Shown here one piece after another: positions 57,944-64,000 of a stretch of 64,000 nucleotides of DNA (within the stretch, counting starts at the first letter, position 1; each line of letters begins with the position of its first letter). Origin of the DNA: Cryptomeria japonica (lineage: Eukaryota > Streptophyta > Pinopsida > Cupressales > Cupressaceae); contig NC_081406.1 of assembly GCF_030272615.1 (NCBI RefSeq), positions 262,474,624 through 262,538,623 of the forward strand, written 5' to 3'. The notes under the pieces are model-generated. The model saw nothing but the letters and a program-made list of their open reading frames with translations. It was not told the DNA's origin and ran no database searches. A program made the translations under genes and the position numbers.

Positions 57944-60511
57944 ATGTCTGTAATAACTACCTGCCTCCCACACCTACACCAACATTCCTTATCTTCCTCA
58001 CGACTCTCAAATTTCAGCAAAATCCATAACAATGTACAAACCAGATCCATTTCCCCAATGGCCGATAATCTGACTGCCAATGCAGATGTGAGAACTCTGT
58101 GCAGGGAAGACAGGTTGAAAGAAGCACTCGGCACATTGAATTCCATGCAGGAGACGGGCATTCCAATTGAATGTCATACGTATGCCTCTCTAATACAAGT
58201 CTGTGCTAAAATGAAAGCCCTTCCCCATGGTAAGCAGATCCATTCCATAATTGTTTCACAGGGATTTGAACAAGATGTCTTCTTCGCTGAGAGGCTTCTA
58301 AACATGTATGTCAAGTGTGGTGGTTTGTCGGAAGCGCGCTCTGTGTTTGATAAGACACCCAAACAAAACGTTTTCTTGTGGAATGTAATGATAATGGCTT
58401 ATGTGAATCAGGGCTTCTATGAAGAAGCTCTTTTACTCTATTACCAGATGCCCTTGGCAGGTGTCAAACCTGACCATTATACTTTTTCTTGTGTTCTCAA
58501 AGCCTGTGCAAGTCTATCAGCCCTCTCGCATGGTTTAGAAATCCATGCCTATGTTATTAGAGGTGGGTTCGAATCCTATAATTATGTAGGAAACGCTCTG
58601 GTGACTATGTATGGAAAATGCGGTGTTGTGAAGTATGCACGTGAAGTGTTTGACAAAATACCTAAGTTGGATGTCATCTCTTGGAATGCTATTATTAAGT
58701 GTTACGCTGAGGATGGGTGTTTTAAAGAAGCCTTGGAACTGTTTGCTGAAATGCAGCGGACTGGCATTCAGGTTGACTTGACCACCATGGTTACTATCGT
58801 TCCGTTGTGCGCCCGCTTGGGAGATCTGCAACGGGGTAAGGAAATTCATGGCCACTCCCTTAGAATTGGGTTATGGGGGGACATTTTAGCAGGGAATGTT
58901 CTGATTGACATGTATGCCAAATGTTATAGTGTAAGGGATGCCATCAAGGTGTTTGAGAACATGGCTCAGAGGGATGTCATCTCCTGGACTGCAATGATTT
59001 CGGGATATGCCGAGAATCAGAAGTATAGCGAGGCATTGGAACTCTTTCATCTCATGGATAGGAAAGGGGTAAGGCCTAATGCTATGACCATGTCTTCTGT
59101 AATTTCAGTATGTACACACACTACAGATCTGGAACAGGGGAAATATGCACATGATTACATGCTTAGAAATGGGATTAAATTAGAATTATCTGTAGAAAAT
59201 GCACTAATCGACATGTATGCCAAGTGCAAGAGTATAGTGGATGCACGCTCTCTGTTTGAGAAAATATCTCAAAAAGATGTAATCTCATGGAGTACTATGA
59301 TTACAGGTTACTCCCATGTTGGATATTACAATGAAGCCCTTAATGTGTTTCGCCAAATGCAGCTTAGTATGAAACCAAATTCCGTCACCATCCTTGCTAT
59401 TCTGCGAGCATGTGCAAACTTAGCAGCCCTGCAAAATGGCAAGGAGCTACATAATTACATAATCAAAAGCGGGCTTTTATCAGATGCTTCTGTAAGAAAT
59501 GCTCTTGTTCACATGTATGCTAAATGTCAGAATATAGAAGCTGCCCGCCTTGTTTTTGACAAAACATCCCAGAATAGAGATGCAGGATTGTGGACTGCTA
59601 TGATTGGAGGATGTGGCAAGAATGGGCAATCCATGCATGCACTCTATCTATTTCACCAAATGCAGCAAGCAGGAATAGAACCGGATGATGTTACTTTTGT
59701 TGCTGTTTTATGCGCATGTAGCAAAGCAGGTTTGGTGGATGAAGGATGGAAATATTTTAAGCAGATGAGTCAAGAGTACCATATCACACCGAACCTGAAA
59801 CACTATGCATGCATGGTTGACCTTCTAGCATGTGCAGGTTTTGTGGAAGAGGCGCACAACTTTATCGAAGAGATGCCTGTAGAACCTGATGCAGCTGTGT
59901 GGGGTGCCTTGCTTAGTGCATGCCGAATTCATCGCCGCATTGATCTAGGAGAGCGCATTGCAAAACATGTTTTTGAGTTGGAACCAGAAAACGCTCGACG
60001 TTACATGCTTCTGTCAAGTATCTATGCCGAGGCTGATAGGTGGGATGGCGTAGCAAAGGTGAAAACAATGATGAAAGACAGGGGCATGCTAAAAAATCCA
60101 GGATGCAGCTGGATTGAGATCGACAACACAGTCCATGCATTCCTTATAGGAGACAGATTGCACCCCCAAGCAGATAAAATCTATTCACTGTTAGATAGAT
60201 GGGCTACACGAATGAAAGAGTCTGGTTATGCATCCAGCACAAACTTTGCGCTATGGCATGAGTCAGAGGTGACCACAAAAGAAGATGTCCTATGTGGCCA
60301 CCATGAAAAGTTGGCCATTGCTTTTGGTCTTATCAACACATCTCCTGGGATTACTATAAGGATCACCAAAAACCTTTCTATGTGCATTGACTGCCATGAA
60401 GCTGCTAAATTTATTTCTAAGATTGTTAGGCGAGAGATTACTGTGAGGGACCCAAGTAAGTTGCATTTTTTTATAGATGGAACATGTTCTTGTGATTATT
60501 CTAGTGGGTGA
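57944..60511 (+). CDS. PLS-class pentatricopeptide repeat protein, E/DYW type, organelle RNA editing
   Basis: Intronless, 855 residues from the ATG at 57944; an in-frame TTG lies 10 codons upstream. The Ser/Arg-rich start (CLPHLHQHSLSSSRLSNFSK) looks like a plastid or mitochondrial transit peptide. P, L and S motifs follow from about residue 65 with conserved NALIDMYAKC, DVISWTAMI and YSEALELFHLM phrases, roughly 15 in all. E and E+ motifs come next (VWGALLSACRIHRRI; NPGCSWIEIDNTVHAF, the PG box). The DYW deaminase has the HxE site in HHEKLAIAFGLINT and zinc ligands CIDCH and CSC. Such proteins bind organelle RNA and guide C-to-U editing. The end reads GTCSCDYSSG where GxCSCGDYW is usual, so the last Trp and one Gly are absent. 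No frameshift or internal stop. Confidence 0.93.
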   Translation: MSVITTCLPHLHQHSLSSSRLSNFSKIHNNVQTRSISPMADNLTANADVRTLCREDRLKEALGTLNSMQETGIPIECHTYASLIQVCAKMKALPHGKQIHSIIVSQGFEQDVFFAERLLNMYVKCGGLSEARSVFDKTPKQNVFLWNVMIMAYVNQGFYEEALLLYYQMPLAGVKPDHYTFSCVLKACASLSALSHGLEIHAYVIRGGFESYNYVGNALVTMYGKCGVVKYAREVFDKIPKLDVISWNAIIKCYAEDGCFKEALELFAEMQRTGIQVDLTTMVTIVPLCARLGDLQRGKEIHGHSLRIGLWGDILAGNVLIDMYAKCYSVRDAIKVFENMAQRDVISWTAMISGYAENQKYSEALELFHLMDRKGVRPNAMTMSSVISVCTHTTDLEQGKYAHDYMLRNGIKLELSVENALIDMYAKCKSIVDARSLFEKISQKDVISWSTMITGYSHVGYYNEALNVFRQMQLSMKPNSVTILAILRACANLAALQNGKELHNYIIKSGLLSDASVRNALVHMYAKCQNIEAARLVFDKTSQNRDAGLWTAMIGGCGKNGQSMHALYLFHQMQQAGIEPDDVTFVAVLCACSKAGLVDEGWKYFKQMSQEYHITPNLKHYACMVDLLACAGFVEEAHNFIEEMPVEPDAAVWGALLSACRIHRRIDLGERIAKHVFELEPENARRYMLLSSIYAEADRWDGVAKVKTMMKDRGMLKNPGCSWIEIDNTVHAFLIGDRLHPQADKIYSLLDRWATRMKESGYASSTNFALWHESEVTTKEDVLCGHHEKLAIAFGLINTSPGITIRITKNLSMCIDCHEAAKFISKIVRREITVRDPSKLHFFIDGTCSCDYSSG

Positions 60512-60856
60512 TAATTAAGAACAATTTCAAATAATTAACAGTCAGTGAGTCACAGAACCTGCAGATGAAGGAAACTAGCACAGTAATGGGTGCATGTAAA
60601 TCTAATGAACAATTACTGATTCATAAAGAGCTGTCAGCGATATGTTTTAATTCGAGAAAAAGGAACAGTTGATCTTTTGGATTTTATGCATTAAGTAGAA
60701 GTGATTACCTAATTGAGTTTGTTTCTTCCCAGCATATTCTTATTAATTAGGACAGGGTTAGGCTTCTCCCATTTTCTTCCCATTTTTTATGGGCAAGATG
60801 GTGCCTGCTGGAGAACAGGGTAATCATCAACTAAGCATGCATGCAAGCAAAAATAC
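60512..60856. other. 3' flank of the PPR gene
   Basis: Ordinary AT-rich sequence, no gene. It ends where the copia LTR begins. Confidence 0.5.
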
Positions 60857-63170
60857 TGTGGAATGTCAGAGCTATTGCCTCATTTCCGGACTCTCACTAG
60901 AAGAGTCAAATATTTGTTTGTTGAGTGTGAAGTATAACGGTCATCTGACCATTTGTTTCCTCCATCTCTTAATTTCTTTGTTGTCTCTTCATATTTGAAG
61001 AGTTAAACATTTGTATAAGAGGATGAGTGGAGATTATGTACGTTATATCAAGAAACAATGAATAAAGATATTGTCTTGCTTTCCCACGGATGTAGCCTTT
61101 AATAGTGAACTATGCAATTTGTTTTGTTATGTGTCTATTTCGTTTTGTCATTTGATATTATTTTATCTACTCATTAAATTCAACAATTGATATCAAAGCC
61201 AAGGAGAATGCTGAAAGAAAAATTGTTAAAAAATTCAGGAAAGATGGAAGAGCCAGATAAACAGGGAATTTAAAAATTCTTGGGGTAAAACTTCGAAATG
61301 TGGAAATTGCAAATAGAAACTTTGCTGATTCAGAAAGATCACTCAATCGTGCTGGAAGAAAAGCAAAGAAGCCACTTGCAATGGCTAATGAAAAGCGGGA
61401 TACAATGGACAAGAAGGCAGTAGCGACCATAATTCTTTCCCTCTCCAATAATATGTTGTTTATTGTTGCAACAACGATGACAGTGAAAGGTCTTTGGGAT
61501 CATTTATCCGACATGTATGAAGATAATGCTGATGCTTGTATTCTAACCACAAAAGAATATACAACAAATGTTTGGGTGTTGGGTTTGGGAGCATCATTTC
61601 ATGCCACTTCGTGCAGGGAGTATTTCAAAAACTTTCAAAGCAGTAATTTTGGTAAGGTCTATCTTGGTGACAATAAATCTTGTGATATTGTTGGCAAAGG
61701 GGATATTTTGTTGAAACAAAAATAATGGAAATATTGGCTACTACGGGATGTTAGATATGTCCCTCAAGTCACAAACAGTTTGATTTCAATTGGGCAATTA
61801 GATTCTCAAGGATGTAGAGTCACTTTTGAATCCAATAGATGGAAGGTGATAAAAGGTTTTTTGGTACTTGCTAGCGGTAGCAGATCAAGCACTTTGTGTG
61901 CTAGAATCACATCGAAGTGGAAGCTGCGAAGGCAATTGCGGACAATGATGCAGAGCTTTGGCACAAGAGGCTCGATCACATGAGCAAGCAATGATCGAGC
62001 AAGCGAAACATTGAGATTTTGCTCAAAAAGGATCATCTTCCAAGACTGAAATTGGTAGATTTGGAAATGTGTGAGCACTGTACATGTGACAAACAAAAGA
62101 AAATTAGTTTTTCTGGCAAGGAATGTGACACGAAGACACGACCATTGGAGCTCATGCATTCGGTTATCTTTGGCCTTATGGAGGTAACTTCATTTGGTGG
62201 ATCTAATTATTCTGTTATTTTTCAAGATGACTGCACTAGAAAGTTCTGGGTTTTTATGTTAAATTACGAGACTAAATTGTTTGACAAATTAAACAATTTC
62301 AAAACACTCTTTGAAACCAAACCAACAACAAAATTAAACGTTTAAAAATAGATAACAGTGCTGAATTCTATTCCATAGAATTTGATCGGTTTTGTGTAGA
62401 GAATGGTATTAAAAATGTTACGTTTTCACCACAAAAAATCAATGTCATAGAAAGTTTGAACGAGACAATTATGGAGAGAGGGGGTAGCATGCTCTCACAT
62501 GCAAGTTTGGGAAAATAATTTTGGGCCGAGGCTGCCAACGCAGCAATATAATTAATCAATCGAAGTCCATCTTCTTAGTTGCAATTTGAAATTTCGGAGG
62601 AAAAATGGAAAGGAAAGAAAATTTCTTACAATCACTTTTGGGTGTTCGGTTGTGAACCTTTTGTTCACATTCCACAAGACAAAGTAATGAAGTTTGAAGC
62701 AAAATCAAAACAGTGTATCTTTGTCAAATACGGAGACGAGAAATAGGGCTATAAGCTATGGGATCCCATTTTGAAATAGGCTACACGAAGCCAAGATGTA
62801 ATCTTTAATGAAAAAGTTGCAGGCACAGGTACATAGAGAAGCAAAGATGGTTCAGAGAGTGCAACAAAATCAGAAAATGGCACCAATTCTTCTGATAAGG
62901 AAGTGAGTGATAGCAAGATCCCCGAATTGGCAAGGGTTTCAAAGCAAACTGATCGCAGGAAACACAAGAAACAACACCTTCTAAGAATAATGCTTTGTCT
63001 GAATCAGTAATTCTAATTCTGAACTTGTCGGGATTGAGGAGGATAAAGAGGATAAGAGCCATCCTATTGAAATTGATGATGAGGCTCTTATGTTTAAAGA
63101 AATGATTGATTTTCTGAAGTAATCAGTAACTACAAGGCTTGAAAATGAGCCATTTGTGGGTCCAGCCTGT
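60857..63170 (+). mobile_element. Ty1/copia retrotransposon fossil, 5' LTR through integrase
   Basis: A probable 5' LTR (60857-61185, TGTGGAATG...TTCAACA, with AATAAAG near 61060) is followed by a primer-binding-site-like TTGATATCAAAGCC at 61187. Gag remains (AVATIILSLSNNMLF; GLWDHLSDMYEDN) join a protease-like block (GASFHATSCREYF; VYLGDNKSCDIVGKGDI). Next come SLISIGQLDSQGC, a pre-integrase stretch and integrase blocks (SNYSVIFQDDCTRKFWVF; IDNSAEFYS; then FVHIPQ-like sequence to about 62800). RT and RNase H are not seen, and another element begins at 63171. It is broken in many places and shortened inside gag; old. Confidence 0.75.
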
Positions 63171-64000
63171 TGTGACCATTTCACACATCACCCCATCAGG
63201 ATGGGGACCCCTCTTTTTTCGTTGGTTTTGCTTTCTTTTAGTTAGGTTTTTCTCTGCTTGTTAGGTGTATTGAGTGAGTTGGGGGTCCAGAGCGAAATTC
63301 ATAGAAAACCCTATTTTTCTTCATGAAGTCTCCAAATGGATGCCAAGTTGAGCTTGATAGAGGTCAAAGGAGGCCTAACAAGTTATGTCCTAGACATGAA
63401 AAGGAGAAAAGAGGTGAAAGATTAGCTCAAAACTAGGATTTCACTCCTGACCCTTCCAAAGGGTCCAGAGCGAAATCCTCATTTGACCCTCAATTTTGGC
63501 CTAAGGCATTGGAAATGAAGGTTTTGGAGCCAAGTGGATGGCAATGGACTTGGATGTGGCGAGAGGAAAGCAAATTTGACCAAATTTTGAAGATGGATTG
63601 GATGAAAGAGGTAGGAAATCAAGCAAAACTAGAATTTCGCTCCTGACCCTTCCAAAGGGTCCATAGCAAAATTCTTAGAAGAGACCTTTTTCCTCTTTGT
63701 TTGCACTAAAGTCTTGTTCCTTGGACATGGTGGGGGTAAATGATGTATCTTTGCCTTTTGAAGTGATAGAATGTGAAAGAGTGAAGGATTTTTGGCCAAG
63801 ACAAGAATTTTGCTCCTGACCCTTCCAAAGGGTCCAGAGCAAAATTCATACAAGACCCTTTTTTTTCACAAAACCTTGAAGTGAATGCTAACTTGGATTG
63901 GAGGATGATCAGGAGAAGCCTAATGAGTTATATCCAAGCCAAAGAAGGGAGAAAAAAAATGAAAATGAGCCTAGAAGGAAAATTTCGCTCTTGACCCTTC
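63171..64000 (+). mobile_element. Start of a gypsy-like LTR with internal tandem repeats, runs off the window
   Basis: TGTGACCATTTCACACATCA at 63171 looks like an LTR start. Next is a short hairpin, CCCCATCAGGATGGGG (about 63191-63206). From about 63281 the LTR contains units with TTTCGCTCCTGACCCTTCC and GGGTCCAGAGCGAAAT, at about 63435, 63630, 63804 and 63977 plus a half unit at 63281; spacing is 195, 173 and 173 bp. The array continues past the window end. No coding part is visible, so the family is assigned by terminal sequence only. Confidence 0.55.

Overview
The window looks like nuclear DNA of a seed plant, most likely a gymnosperm such as a conifer. Plant gene families are present: a PM19/AWPM-19 membrane protein, a DYW-type PPR protein, a class III peroxidase exon and plant mobile domain debris. 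They lie in low-gene-density DNA full of old, decayed copia, gypsy, LINE and MULE copies. The species call is an inference from this composition.

Only two genes look whole. The first, at the left, is a four-exon PM19-like gene (2427-4679, +) encoding 164 residues. Its first intron carries about eight copies of a 133-bp repeat. Pieces of the same locus were duplicated nearby: a degenerate exon 4 with its 3' flank (about 5280-6620), and the promoter, leader and first 17 codons (about 9955-10897). The second, at the right, is an intronless PPR gene (57944-60511, +) of 855 residues with an E/DYW tail whose last residues depart from the family ending.

From 7 to 33 kb there is almost only debris: a LINE endonuclease fragment, an 850-bp pyrimidine tract, an LTR flanked by inverted copies of internal sequence, a plant-mobile-domain relic, two gypsy fragments, a tandem tRNA-derived SINE-like pair, an LRR fragment, a copia gag fragment and one exon of a class III peroxidase. 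From 33.9 to 37.6 kb lies a cluster of repeats present in both orientations.

The region from 39.6 to 57 kb is the least ordinary. It begins with an unrecognised coding frame (39594-41273). Next is a Mutator-type (MULE) transposase gene with a SWIM zinc finger on the + strand (about 41.8-45.8 kb). Facing it on the - strand is an unrecognised multi-exon gene or relic (about 53.4-47.9 kb). This gene encodes three different internal repeat families (18 aa x 8, about 44 aa x 3, about 30 aa x 3), a long coiled coil and a domain resembling the transposon-associated DUF8039 type. The convergent layout recalls autonomous MULEs such as MuDR that carry a second gene, but I found no terminal inverted repeats. 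The same region has a 41-bp GTTAGTC minisatellite and a scattered GTCTATTYTGGCTCC motif. Most in-frame stops here are TAG where CAG is expected, as C-to-T decay of methylated DNA would give.

The right end holds a copia element (about 60857-63170) just downstream of the PPR gene. Abutting it is the start of a gypsy-like LTR (from 63171) that contains a 173-195-bp tandem repeat and runs off the window.
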